The notes under the pieces were generated by a model. The model did not search any database, had not been told where the DNA came from, and saw only the letters and a list, made by a program, of their open reading frames with translations. Below, piece by piece: positions 1 to 7,487 of a stretch of DNA of 48,667 nucleotides (within the stretch, counting starts at the first letter, position 1; every line of letters begins with the position of its first letter). The stretch comes from UBA1067 sp050874585 (GTDB taxonomy: Bacteria > Verrucomicrobiota > Kiritimatiellia > RFP12 > UBA1067), in contig JBNMKZ010000012.1 of NCBI GenBank assembly GCA_050874585.1, positions 1-48,667 of the forward strand, given 5' to 3'. A program made the position numbers and the translations under genes.

Positions 1-1607
1 GCCCGGGGCCGTTTCCCGACGCGTTCGAGGCCGTCCTCTCGGACTACTGCGGGGGCGGGACGCCCTCGTTCAGCTGGTGGGCCTCGGATTCGGCCGTCCG
101 CTTCACCACGCCGAATGCGCGCACGACGCGGGTGGAGGGCGGACCCCTGCCGGGCAGGGGGAGCCTTGCAATGTCCGTCCGCGCCGACCTCGACTGCGGT
201 CCGCTCGTGTCCCGGATCAACCTGGACAGGGGGACGGTCGGCGTGCCGCAGGCGCAGTTTTCGATGCGGACACCCGAGGTCATCTTCCTGAACGACGACG
301 GGCGAACGACCAGGTGGTACCGCGTCTCCATGTCGCTTGCGAGCCCCGTGGAGACGAACGCGACGGTCGCCATCGGGCACACGGGGGCGACGGGAGTGCG
401 ATTCGCCACGGATCCCATCGGGGCGCATCTCTTCTCGCCAACCAACGTCCGGCTTCATGTGTCGTCCAGCGGGGGGACGGACGGCTATCATTTCTACTAT
501 GCATGTGAGAGAATTGGGGTGGGGTCGTTCCTGGCGGACTGCACACTTGAGGGCGGGGAGATCCAGTCGACGGCCGGGGTCTACCGGGTCGTCGAGCCGC
601 TGAGGAAACTGGTGTCCACGGAGAGAGCCCCCGGCGGCGGCTACTACAATCCGTCGCGACTCGTCGCCGGGGCCCGGTCGTGGCTGAAGGTCGGGGTGAG
701 GGGCGACTACGAACCTTCGGATGTCGTCTGGCGTATCGTCTCCGGTCCGGGCGTGATCGCGGCGATGGACGGGTGGGCGGCTGCGGTCGAGCCGACGGCA
801 TCGTCGGGCGAGGTGGTCGTGGAGGCGGCGTTCGGGTCCGACTCGCCCGTCCAGCCCCGGTTTGTTCTGCCAATCGTGAGCGCGAGGGTTCTTCCCGTGA
901 GAGCGTTTGTCGTAAGCTCAAATTATGTTAGCAGGTCCTCCATCTTGGGGAAAATTGATTACGCGAATAGTATCTATTCTCAAGTCGGTATCAAATTAAC
1001 GTTGATGGGAGTGCAAAATCATATTGGTCTTGACTCGGATTTCATCGTGTCTGTTTTTGATACAAGGACTAACAATTTTGGCCAGGTTCGAAAGTGCTTG
1101 TCTCAACAGGCGATGAGAATAATGGACACATATAAAGCTGGAGATTGTCTTGAAATTTATTTCGTTAATCAAATTGTCAATGGAAAAGCTGTAGCCTTTC
1201 GGACGAAACAGGGAATCATTGTCTCAAATCGTGCGACGGATCATGTGGTTGCACATGAGATAGGCCACTGCCTGGGCCTTCAGGATTGCTATGTCCAGCG
1301 GCGACAGCCAGGGGGAGAACTCGTTTGGCTTAATCGCCATGATGAACCTATCGACGATGAGTTCATGCGAAGGCCTCGTGATTTTGGGGCTGAAACGGGG
1401 CGGGGATTCACCGAGCGGACGGATAGTCGTGAGCGGGTGATTTACAATTTTCTGATGTATGGGGTCGACGGTAGGGGTGGGGTTGACATACCATCCGCAG
1501 ATGTCTTGTCCCTCAGAAAGTATGCAACGGATGAATTTGGGACGCAACGAAGTGCCATTGGCGCGGACTATATTAAGGAAAATGACAAGGAGTTACTTTC
1601 GCAATGA
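1..1607 (+). CDS. C-terminal part of a large secreted protein ending in a metzincin-like metallopeptidase domain (5' end outside window)
   Basis: The reading frame is open from base 3 with no stop, so the gene begins upstream of the window; GTG at 132 is only an internal candidate. The first 300 or so visible residues are beta-rich, Ig/invasin-like sequence without recognisable catalytic motifs. The last 230 residues carry HEIGHCLGLQD near visible residue 418, which fits the HExxHxxGxx(H/D) zinc site of metzincins, and a downstream FLMYG that fits the Met-turn. Codon use changes sharply near base 905, from very GC-rich to AT-rich, exactly where the peptidase module begins, so the C-terminal domain looks like a swapped-in module. 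The stop overlaps the next start by 4 bp (ATGA), which implies translational coupling. I infer an exported enzyme, possibly the toxic tip of a polymorphic effector; the substrate is unknown. Confidence 0.8.
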   Translation, partial: PGPFPDAFEAVLSDYCGGGTPSFSWWASDSAVRFTTPNARTTRVEGGPLPGRGSLAMSVRADLDCGPLVSRINLDRGTVGVPQAQFSMRTPEVIFLNDDGRTTRWYRVSMSLASPVETNATVAIGHTGATGVRFATDPIGAHLFSPTNVRLHVSSSGGTDGYHFYYACERIGVGSFLADCTLEGGEIQSTAGVYRVVEPLRKLVSTERAPGGGYYNPSRLVAGARSWLKVGVRGDYEPSDVVWRIVSGPGVIAAMDGWAAAVEPTASSGEVVVEAAFGSDSPVQPRFVLPIVSARVLPVRAFVVSSNYVSRSSILGKIDYANSIYSQVGIKLTLMGVQNHIGLDSDFIVSVFDTRTNNFGQVRKCLSQQAMRIMDTYKAGDCLEIYFVNQIVNGKAVAFRTKQGIIVSNRATDHVVAHEIGHCLGLQDCYVQRRQPGGELVWLNRHDEPIDDEFMRRPRDFGAETGRGFTERTDSRERVIYNFLMYGVDGRGGVDIPSADVLSLRKYATDEFGTQRSAIGADYIKENDKELLSQ

Positions 1608-2437
1608 GAAGATTATCTGTGCTTTTCTGTATGACGATCGCCTGCGCCTTTGCGCATGGGGAGCCTTCGCACACACCTTCGGAGTCAAATGAGGTTGCAC
1701 TTGCAATCCTATCGTATGCGGCAATGGACGTGGAGCATGAAATCGAGGCGGACAGGGAATACCCCGTGCGCTATACGGATTGGAACGGTTTGCTGGATGG
1801 TGCGTCCTGTCCCGGGTGGTCACGGCGGGCGAAGGAGTCTTCCCTTTGCTCTTTTTTGCTGGATTGGTCGACGAACGATTTCTCCCGGCTTGGGGCCGAG
1901 GAGCGCGACTTGTTGCGCATCGCCCTGTGCGAACTTCGGGACTTGAACCATACCAACGCCCTGCCCATCGTGCGCAACTGGGCCGTCAACCCGGTGGCTG
2001 ACTTCCGCATGGATGCAATATCCCTTTACAGTGCTTGGGCTGTGCTTGGAGAGGATTTTCTTCGGACGATGGGAACGATCCTCACTAATGCGATATGGGC
2101 AACGGGCCAGGACAGGATTGAGGCCTGTCTTGGCATCGCAGGTGCAATCGGGCGGCATCGGCGGAGATTTGGATGCGACCTCCCCTATACCAACGCCGTT
2201 CACCTGGCCTACAGGGCATGTCCGGGAAATCCTGAAGCAGGCATCGTACTGGATGACTTGCTTATCCAGGAGATTCCGGGCTATGAGTGGAGTTCAAACA
2301 GATTGGAGACCATCGTGGACTGGCTGGCGACACCCCACTTGGATCCCGATCTGGTGTCTCGCTGGGTGTCTGTAACCAATCGACTCAGGGAGTCGGCACA
2401 GGCACTCGTGGAGATTGAGGACTTGAGGGGGCTTTGA
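1604..2437 (+). CDS. Secreted hypothetical protein, candidate partner/immunity protein of the upstream metallopeptidase
   Basis: This 277-residue protein has an N-terminal signal peptide (MRRLSVLFCMTIACAFAHG, cleavage near residue 19). The mature part is alpha-helical with short repeated helical units (for example NALPIVRNWAVNPVADFRMDAISLYSAW), suggesting a HEAT-like solenoid; no catalytic motif is visible. The start codon overlaps the stop of the metallopeptidase gene, the arrangement expected when an effector and its neutralising partner are made together. Export would put it in the periplasm or outside, where an exported peptidase would act. The immunity role is inferred from position and export only. 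It could instead be an unrelated solenoid protein. Confidence 0.75.
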   Translation: MRRLSVLFCMTIACAFAHGEPSHTPSESNEVALAILSYAAMDVEHEIEADREYPVRYTDWNGLLDGASCPGWSRRAKESSLCSFLLDWSTNDFSRLGAEERDLLRIALCELRDLNHTNALPIVRNWAVNPVADFRMDAISLYSAWAVLGEDFLRTMGTILTNAIWATGQDRIEACLGIAGAIGRHRRRFGCDLPYTNAVHLAYRACPGNPEAGIVLDDLLIQEIPGYEWSSNRLETIVDWLATPHLDPDLVSRWVSVTNRLRESAQALVEIEDLRGL

Positions 2438-2605
2438 GTGGATTCGTCGTTTGGCTGGGTCATCGCCCACCCGAATTCGCTCGGGTCGGGGCACGTCGGT
2501 ATCGTCGACTTCGACGGGGTCGGCATCGCGGCGGGGAAGAAAATCGTGAATCGCAAGTACGAGGACTGGCTGGATGGATCTTCAACATACAGGAGAAAGG
2601 AATAG
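2438..2605 (+). pseudogene. Orphan C-terminal fragment of a secreted protein (55 codons, GTG first codon)
   Basis: A short open frame begins directly after the preceding stop with GTG and reads through GHVGIVDFDGVGIAAG to end YRRKE and a stop at 2603-2605. The GSGHVGIVDFDG pattern resembles the distal part of an NlpC/P60- or CHAP-like amidase fold, and the following WLDGSSTYR resembles the end of such proteins. There is no signal peptide and the frame is far too short for a complete enzyme. I read it as the severed tail of a former large protein, kept beside its own downstream partner gene. This is typical of displaced C-terminal modules in polymorphic toxin loci. It could still be translated by coupling with the previous stop. 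Confidence 0.5.
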
Positions 2606-2609
2606 TCGC

Positions 2610-3197
2610 ATGAGAACGCTGCTTATTGTCGGGATTGCACTCGCCGTCTTCTCTCTGGCATCCGTGAGTCGGGGGCGGGGGGTGTCGGACATGAAGGGGG
2701 CGGAGGAGATTCGCCGTGCCTTGGATGCATACGTCAAAAGCCCCAGAGGAAGCAGAAGTACTCTCGGGGGTGTCGAGGAAAGCGGGGTGGGCGTGAACGA
2801 CGAATACAGGAGGTTCGCGGCACTCGTGTCTAACGACTACCGGAACGTCTTCGCCAACGTCGGGACGATTGCCACGAATGAGATGGAGCGTCTGTTCGTG
2901 TTCGCCGCGGGCTGGCAGTTCGGCGAGAAGTTCTACCTGTCATGCCTGGACGAGCTGGCCGACCTCGCCCTTGGGGGGCGCGTGACGGCGGACGAGATCC
3001 GCTGGTACACCGTGCTGAACTACAACTCCCGGCTGACCAACATCCTGCGCATCCGCTATCGCGAGCCGTTCGTCACGAACATCGTGCACAAGCTCATGCG
3101 CGTCGAACCGAGGCGGAGGACGTACTACGAAAGGATTCTCGACGGGTCGTCCTACAGGGACTACCTCGACGAGATGAAGGCCTGCCTTTGGGACTGA
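2610..3197 (+). CDS. Secreted hypothetical protein, candidate orphan partner/immunity protein
   Basis: I chose ATG 2610 because it gives a clean signal peptide (MRTLLIVGIALAVFSLASVSRG) and has AGGAGAAAGG about 10 bases upstream; a longer frame from 2574 would bury the signal. The 195-residue protein is helical and basic towards its end (RVEPRRRTYYERIL), with no recognised domain. It follows the orphan C-terminal fragment by four bases, repeating the enzyme-tip/secreted-partner order seen at 1-2437. Function is unknown; a protective role against the lost effector is inference from position. Confidence 0.7.
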   Translation: MRTLLIVGIALAVFSLASVSRGRGVSDMKGAEEIRRALDAYVKSPRGSRSTLGGVEESGVGVNDEYRRFAALVSNDYRNVFANVGTIATNEMERLFVFAAGWQFGEKFYLSCLDELADLALGGRVTADEIRWYTVLNYNSRLTNILRIRYREPFVTNIVHKLMRVEPRRRTYYERILDGSSYRDYLDEMKACLWD

Positions 3198-3250
3198 GGG
3201 GTGTCGCCGTCGGGTTTGTGGTTCGCCTGGCAATGAAAGGATAGGAAAGG

Positions 3251-3436
3251 ATGAGGACGATGTCAACGGGGGCGAGGTGCGGACGGTGGGGGCTGATGGC
3301 CGTGCTCGCCCTGTCCGTCGGGCTTGCGTCGGGGAGGGCGGTCCCGTCCCCGCCCGCGGCGGAGGAGACAGTCGCAGGACCGACCGGGACTCCCTCCCGG
3401 TCGGTCCTTTTTTTGTGCCGGGACGCGGCAAAATGA
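3251..3436 (+). pseudogene. Signal-peptide relic cut by a terminator
   Basis: The frame encodes a good export signal (GLMAVLALSVGLASGRA) preceded by AGGAAAGG. Translation more likely starts at ATG 3260 than at 3251, because the ribosome site abuts 3251. Only about 35 codons follow the hydrophobic stretch, and a perfect 13-bp terminator stem lies inside the frame (3377-3407). A functional mature protein is therefore unlikely. I interpret it as the leader of a third secreted partner whose body has been lost, left joined to a terminator. Confidence 0.4.
3377..3414 (+). terminator. Rho-independent terminator
   Basis: A perfect 13-bp GC-rich stem (3377-3389 with 3395-3407) closes a 5-base loop and is followed by seven T residues (3408-3414). 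This is the strongest intrinsic terminator in the window and ends transcription of the accessory block that starts left of base 1. Confidence 0.93.
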
Positions 3437-3935
3437 TGCCATCAACGCCCCTCGGAGATGCACAGGGCTTGTCGCGAGACGGGGAAAAGTACCGCGCCGC
3501 CACCTTTTCCGGACGCGATTCCGCCCCCTGTCGCCGCCCCATTCGCCCTCATAATTCTCATTTTCTTTACCCTGAGCCAGCGAAGTTATGACACAATATG
3601 CCGCCGAAAGGGTAAGATGGGTTGGTATGTGCGTTGAGGTTAGAGTGTCTCCCCGGGAGATGATGCGCAGGCGCGCTGTAGTGTGCGTTCTGTGCGATTC
3701 TTGCTTACCACCCCCCCCCAGGGTAGGCCGCCGAAGCACGCGCAGGCTATTTAGGGGCTTGTTCCGTGCGAACTCTCCGAGTTCGTCTAATGTCGGCGCA
3801 GTATCGGGGATGTGGAGCGGGGGAGTAAAGTCGCATCTTGCCTATGCAATTGTGTGTGGTGACAAGATTATTTTCAGATTTTTTCACTTTCCGCGTCATA
3901 TTTTCCCTTCGCGCATGGAATATAGGGTAGCGGAT
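3437..3935. other. Intergenic stretch without a convincing gene
   Basis: An open frame runs from 3588 into the zinc-ribbon gene, but its 5' part has unlike composition, a C-rich run at 3711-3719 and no ribosome site. A small hairpin (7-bp stem around 3769-3785) is present. Two units starting ATGCC at 3436 and ATGCA at 3458 are 22 bp apart and recall the 22-bp arrays elsewhere in the window, but two units are too few to claim one. No RNA gene was recognised. Confidence 0.5.
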
Positions 3936-4121
3936 ATGAAAGATTCAGCCTGCAAGAAGTGTGGACTTGATCCTGCCCGCATCCCAACGGATGCGGAGCT
4001 GGAGTTGGTTGCCTATTGCTTTGACGTCCCCATTGAAGAGGCGAAGGCCATTCTTGAAAGTAGGACACTAAAGAAACGAGAGGAAGTTGAAAGAGGAGCA
4101 GTTGGGAGGAATGTCCTGTGA
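3936..4121 (+). CDS. Small zinc-ribbon-like protein
   Basis: From ATG 3936 the product is 61 residues: MKDSACKKCG at the N-terminus gives one CxxC pair, followed by a helical segment (DAELELVAYCFDVPIEEAKAIL) and a basic tail. ATG 3915, seven codons upstream, is an alternative start. The frame is open much further upstream, but that part does not look coding. With a single CxxC pair, metal binding would need dimerisation or other ligands. It precedes the lipoprotein operon by about 90 bp; role unknown. Confidence 0.5.
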   Translation: MKDSACKKCGLDPARIPTDAELELVAYCFDVPIEEAKAILESRTLKKREEVERGAVGRNVL

Positions 4122-4149
4122 ATCATAGTGGGAATTGATGCACTTTCAC

Positions 4150-4181
4150 TCGGCAAGTGTTTACCTTTGGATGCTTGCCGA
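4150..4181 (+). promoter_or_regulatory. Inverted repeat in the leader of the lipoprotein operon
   Basis: TCGGCAAG (4150-4157) pairs with CTTGCCGA (4174-4181) across a 16-base loop, 30 bases before ATG 4212. There is no T-run, so it is not a standard terminator. It could be an operator or an mRNA structure at the head of the 4212-5945 operon. Confidence 0.4.
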
Positions 4182-4211
4182 ATTAAAGACAAAGGAAAAA
4201 GGAAAGATACG

Positions 4212-4583
4212 ATGAACAAATTGGTTAAAATGGTATTGACTGTTGTCGGTGTCGGGTCGATGCTTGGCTTTGCCGGGTGTGGACTTGAGGATTCGCTGAT
4301 AAAGTCGGAAGTCAACGGAATGGTGCGTGAACACGTGCAAGAACAAGAGGAACTCGTCAAGTTGTACGATATCGGTGAGTGTGTGAACTTTACTATCTCG
4401 CCAGAAGCCAATGGAATCCGTCAGGGGACGGTGGACGTGGAGTTGAAAAATAAGAAGACTGGTAAGGTAGAGACTCTTTCCTATCAGTTCAAGTACAATA
4501 CCGAAAGCGATGAAATAGAGGCTGGTGTCAAAGATCCGAAGCAGGTCTTGAGACTTATGGGCCTTCAGAATCTTTTCAATTAA
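4212..4583 (+). CDS. Small lipoprotein, first gene of membrane operon
   Basis: The start at 4212 is chosen because it opens a lipoprotein signal (MNKLVKMVLTVVGVGSMLGFAGC) with lipobox LGFAGC; the frame from 4128 would hide it. The 123-residue product has a short mature domain with alternating charged strands (GTVDVELKNKKTGKVETLSYQ). No family is recognised. GGAAAGATAC precedes the start. It is followed after 12 bp by a second lipoprotein gene, a YccF-like membrane protein and a single-span protein, so the four products probably form one envelope-associated unit. The block is clearly more AT-rich than the core genes nearby, which suggests separate acquisition. Confidence 0.75.
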   Translation: MNKLVKMVLTVVGVGSMLGFAGCGLEDSLIKSEVNGMVREHVQEQEELVKLYDIGECVNFTISPEANGIRQGTVDVELKNKKTGKVETLSYQFKYNTESDEIEAGVKDPKQVLRLMGLQNLFN

Positions 4584-4595
4584 ATAGAAAGATTT

Positions 4596-5351
4596 GTGAA
4601 AATGAGGCTGACGATTAGTCTGGTTGCGGCAAGTGCAACGATGGCACTTGCCTTATGTGGCTGTGATCCTGATGAGGTTTCGGTGACGATGGATGTCTCG
4701 GACATCGTCAAGGCCTACAATGGGGAGGCGGCGTATGCGCAAGCAAAGATTGAGTACTCCACATTGGGCATGGACAAGGATGACGAAGATGATAAGGCGA
4801 AGCTCGAAAATTGCAAAAGGATTGCGCAGAAGTATGTCGGGAAAGGCGGAAGAGTAAGAATAACGAAAGGGGATTTCAAGGATGGCATCTTGGCCGAATT
4901 GAAGGTCCCGATTTACAATTTTGCCAATCCCCAGAAGTTTCCTAACATTCCGCCGCTGAACATGGCGATCAGCAGGGATCGAACAATCTTGTATATCCTT
5001 GAAGAGTCGGATGTGATCGAGAAGCTAAATGCGGAATTGTCGCGGGCGACACGAGATGGGGACGATGTTCTGGGCATTACCAAAATATCGGCTGGCTTTG
5101 CGGGAAAAACGCATTTCTTCATTCACAATGACACACCTGAACCGTTCAGTTTCAGTGTTATCGGTGCTTTTGTGAATGATAAGCCCGTTTTGTCGAAATC
5201 CGTTTGCCTTAAGGAAGGTGAAGAATGCGAGATTATGTTCCCTCGAAAGGAGGGGGAAGACCACATCTACCACAAGATATGGCCGCGCATTTTTGACTTG
5301 AAGATTGGTTCGGGCAAGGCGAACCCCAGCACAACAGAAAAGAAACAGTAA
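4596..5351 (+). CDS. Lipoprotein of unknown function
   Basis: The 251-residue product starts at GTG 4596 or ATG 4602. Both keep the lipoprotein signal MRLTISLVAASATMALALCGC with Cys as lipidation site. Residues 30-100 are helical and charged. The C-terminal third (about 165-235) reads as a small beta-sandwich (FFIHNDTPEPFSFSVIGAFV). No catalytic motif is evident. It sits second in a co-directional operon, 12 bp after the first lipoprotein and 16 bp before the YccF-like gene. A binding or sensing role at the membrane is possible but not supported by a recognised family. Confidence 0.75.
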   Translation: MKMRLTISLVAASATMALALCGCDPDEVSVTMDVSDIVKAYNGEAAYAQAKIEYSTLGMDKDDEDDKAKLENCKRIAQKYVGKGGRVRITKGDFKDGILAELKVPIYNFANPQKFPNIPPLNMAISRDRTILYILEESDVIEKLNAELSRATRDGDDVLGITKISAGFAGKTHFFIHNDTPEPFSFSVIGAFVNDKPVLSKSVCLKEGEECEIMFPRKEGEDHIYHKIWPRIFDLKIGSGKANPSTTEKKQ

Positions 5352-5367
5352 TACAAGGAGAAGTAAA

Positions 5368-5757
5368 ATGTCGGACAAGACTAATGATTTCAATGTGGCA
5401 GTGGCGATATCGAAGGTGGCATATCCCATTTTGGCGGGGTCTTGGATTAGTCTCATTGGCACTATCATGGGGATTTTTGAATGTATTTCCCTAATCATGA
5501 TTCCATTTGGGATTTGCTGGTTCAAGATTGTTTATCTTGCTTTCTGGCCATTCAACAAGGTTGTGGTCAAGAAGGAAGATGCCGGTGGCTTGGCAGTGCT
5601 CGGCAATGTTCTCTGGCTTGTGTTGAATGGATGGATGGTGGTGATTTTGTTCGTGCTGTTCTGGGCGTCAATGTTGTTTATGCCTGGCGATAAGCAGCTC
5701 GACAAGATCTTTGCTTATGCATTCCTGCCGTTCGGTAAAAAGATAACGAAAGCTTAA
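5368..5757 (+). CDS. YccF-like inner-membrane protein
   Basis: ATG 5368 has AAGGAGAAG nine bases upstream and gives a 129-residue hydrophobic protein. Two related halves are visible: SLIMIPFGICWFKIVYLAFW followed by PFNKVVV, then LGNVLWLVLNGWMVVILFVLFW followed by FLPFGKKI. The LW.vL.GW and IPFG...k...lapFgk patterns are hallmarks of the YccF (DUF307) family of small inner-membrane proteins, whose molecular role is not established. Its position between lipoproteins and a single-span protein supports an envelope role. Confidence 0.75.
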   Translation: MSDKTNDFNVAVAISKVAYPILAGSWISLIGTIMGIFECISLIMIPFGICWFKIVYLAFWPFNKVVVKKEDAGGLAVLGNVLWLVLNGWMVVILFVLFWASMLFMPGDKQLDKIFAYAFLPFGKKITKA

Positions 5758-5783
5758 CCCAAATAAAAAGAAAGGAAACTGAA

Positions 5784-5945
5784 ATGAGCGCTGAAAAGAA
5801 ACCCATGGGCAAGGTGAAACTGGTGTTGACCATTGTCGGCTTGATCGCCTGCATTGTGATTTACATCCTTTTGTCAAGGGAGGAGAATAAGCTCGATCGC
5901 GAGATCAAGCAGGATATGCAGACCTTGCAGCAGATGAGCAAGTAA
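5784..5945 (+). CDS. Single-span membrane microprotein (53 aa)
   Basis: ATG 5784 is preceded by AAAGGAAACTG, a good ribosome site. The 53-residue product has a basic N-terminus (MSAEKKPMGKVK), one transmembrane helix (LVLTIVGLIACIVIYILL) and a charged, possibly coiled-coil tail (EENKLDREIKQDMQTLQQM). It ends the lipoprotein/YccF operon, 26 bp after the YccF gene, and is followed by tandem hairpins. It may be an assembly or regulatory subunit of the operon products; this is inference. Confidence 0.7.
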   Translation: MSAEKKPMGKVKLVLTIVGLIACIVIYILLSREENKLDREIKQDMQTLQQMSK

Positions 5946-5965
5946 GAGACGGGCAAATAGAATCT

Positions 5966-6019
5966 GGCGAGGGGAGTCCTCGCCCTGCCAACGCGGTAAT
6001 TTGTAGTTGCCGCGTTGGC
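5966..6019 (+). terminator. Tandem hairpins after the lipoprotein operon
   Basis: GGCGAGG (5966-5972) pairs with CCTCGCC (5978-5984) over a 5-base loop. GCCAACGCGG (5987-5996) pairs perfectly with CCGCGTTGGC (6010-6019) over 13 bases. Only an AT-rich tail (ATATTTATG) follows, not a true T-run, so termination is likely but not certain. Confidence 0.55.
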
Positions 6020-6395
6020 ATATTTATGAATGCGGAACTGCCGCGTGAGGTGTTCCACTTCGTGGGCGGCAGGCGCGGCAAAACGGCGAAGGGACGGGGC
6101 CGAGCCCCGAATTCCCGCTTGGGAGCGGCGGGGAGAAGGAGGGCGGCGGAAGGCCCCCGCCGCGCAGGCGTTGTGTAGGCGTGGGCGCGGCAGTTTGAAT
6201 GGGCGAGGCCTGCTGGTCGGCAGCCGCGGCAAGACCTTTTGCCGCGTTCCAGCCTGTGGCCGGCCTGTCCTTCGCCTCGGGCGAGGGGGTGAGCGCGGCG
6301 GTCGTACGAGAGGTGCGGTGCGACTCGCAGTCGTAGGAGTTGCTTTGTCCGCAGCCAGTGATAGCCACCGCCCGCGCAAGCCCACGAGCAGGCGG
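6020..6395. other. GC-rich intergenic region with REP-like hairpin
   Basis: No credible gene is seen; open frames here are a by-product of high GC. The segment 6091-6112 reads GACGGGGC-CGA-GCCCCGAA, a 6-bp hairpin flanked by the same bases as two copies at about 11943-11962 and 12063-12095, so it belongs to a small palindromic repeat family. The rest is arginine-codon-like filler without a clear period. Confidence 0.5.
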
Positions 6396-6425
6396 TTGAC
6401 CGTATGTATCGCGAACTGCTATAAT
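6396..6425 (+). promoter_or_regulatory. Sigma-70-type promoter of the envelope operon
   Basis: TTGACC (6396-6401), an 18-base spacer and TATAAT (6420-6425) form a near-consensus promoter. The predicted start of transcription near 6432 leaves a leader of about 22 bases before ATG 6454. Confidence 0.8.
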
Positions 6426-6453
6426 ACGGAGCGAAATAAATGGATTTGAAGAA

Positions 6454-7482
6454 ATGAAACGATTTGACAAGGGACAGTGGCGCAAGTGTCGGCGGGTGCT
6501 GATTCGTCCGTTTGAGTGGATAGGCATCGGCTTAGGCTGGCTCATCCTGACGAATCTGCCGCATCGGGCACTGATGGGGCTGTGCGACTTCATGTCCGCC
6601 GTGATGTACGTCTTTGACCATCGGGGGCGGTGTCGCTCCCTTGAGAACCTTCGAATTGTTCGCGGCACGTGCACGGGGACGGAGGGGACAACGGCCTTTG
6701 ATCCGGACCGTGCGAAGTACCTGCCGTCGCGGCAGGAGCGACTCATCATCCGGCGGTCCTATCGGAACATGGCGCGGACAATCGGCCACATCTTCTGGAC
6801 GTGCCGAAAGGCGAAGGAACGCACCGCGAGCGTTGGCGAAATGTCCGAGGAGGGGAGGGCGTTCCTTCGGGCGAACCATCCGGCGGTCACGGTCTCGGCA
6901 CACCTGGGATGCTGGGAGATTCTCTCGCAGCTCGCCTATCTTGAAGGTCATCAGATGATGTCCGTCGCCAAGCGCATCGGGACGGATGGCATGACGCGGA
7001 TGCTGATGAAGGCGCGCAAGTCCATTGGACAGGAGATTGTCTCGGCGGACGGGGCCTTCCGTCCGCTCATGAAGGGGATTCGGGAAGGGCGGTCGCTCGG
7101 GCTTCTCGTTGACCAGAAGGTCGACCCCGAGAACGGGGGCGTCTGGATTCGCTTCATGGGGCGGCCCTTGCCCGTTTCCGCCGCGCCGGCGTTCTTCTCG
7201 GCCAAGGCTCGCGTGCCGATTGCCGTCGCCTGGTCGCGTCCGCTCAGGGGCGGTCGGTATCGCTGCGAGGTCATCGACATCATTCAACCGGATGAGGCGC
7301 GGGATATGTGGGGGACGACCCAGCGGTGCGCCCACGACCTTGAGCGCGTGATTCGTCGCCATCCGTCCTGCTGGGTGCTGAACTACAACTACTATCGCGA
7401 ACCTGTCACCGAAGAGGTCCTTCAGGAACTTGCCAAGCGCGAGGCGAAGGGGGCACTCGGGAAGTCCAGGACGAGAGGTTGA
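6454..7482 (+). CDS. Lipid A biosynthesis-type (LpxL/HtrB family) acyltransferase
   Basis: The 342-residue protein matches the lysophospholipid/lipid A acyltransferase family, which transfers secondary acyl chains from acyl-ACP to lipid A precursors at the inner membrane. The catalytic H(x)4E is visible as HLGCWE near residue 150. It is followed by the family-typical DQK block (SLGLLVDQKVDPENGGVWIRFMG) and PVAFFSAKA-like segment (SAAPAFFSAKARVPIAVAW), ending WVLNYNYYR. An N-terminal hydrophobic stretch (IGIGLGWLILTN) anchors it. It heads an envelope-glycan operon behind a good promoter; the next gene follows after five bases. Substrate specificity (lauroyl, myristoyl or other) cannot be read from sequence. 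Confidence 0.88.
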   Translation: MKRFDKGQWRKCRRVLIRPFEWIGIGLGWLILTNLPHRALMGLCDFMSAVMYVFDHRGRCRSLENLRIVRGTCTGTEGTTAFDPDRAKYLPSRQERLIIRRSYRNMARTIGHIFWTCRKAKERTASVGEMSEEGRAFLRANHPAVTVSAHLGCWEILSQLAYLEGHQMMSVAKRIGTDGMTRMLMKARKSIGQEIVSADGAFRPLMKGIREGRSLGLLVDQKVDPENGGVWIRFMGRPLPVSAAPAFFSAKARVPIAVAWSRPLRGGRYRCEVIDIIQPDEARDMWGTTQRCAHDLERVIRRHPSCWVLNYNYYREPVTEEVLQELAKREAKGALGKSRTRG

Positions 7483-7487
7483 GCCGA

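Noticed and set aside
3588..3914. Long N-terminus for the zinc-ribbon protein, with a CACAAT promoter-like box
   Set aside because: Composition unlike coding DNA, a poly-C run inside, and a -10 match too weak to support.
6030..6449. Possible arginine-rich gene before the acyltransferase
   Set aside because: No ribosome site, no family, and it overlaps a consensus promoter and a REP-like hairpin.
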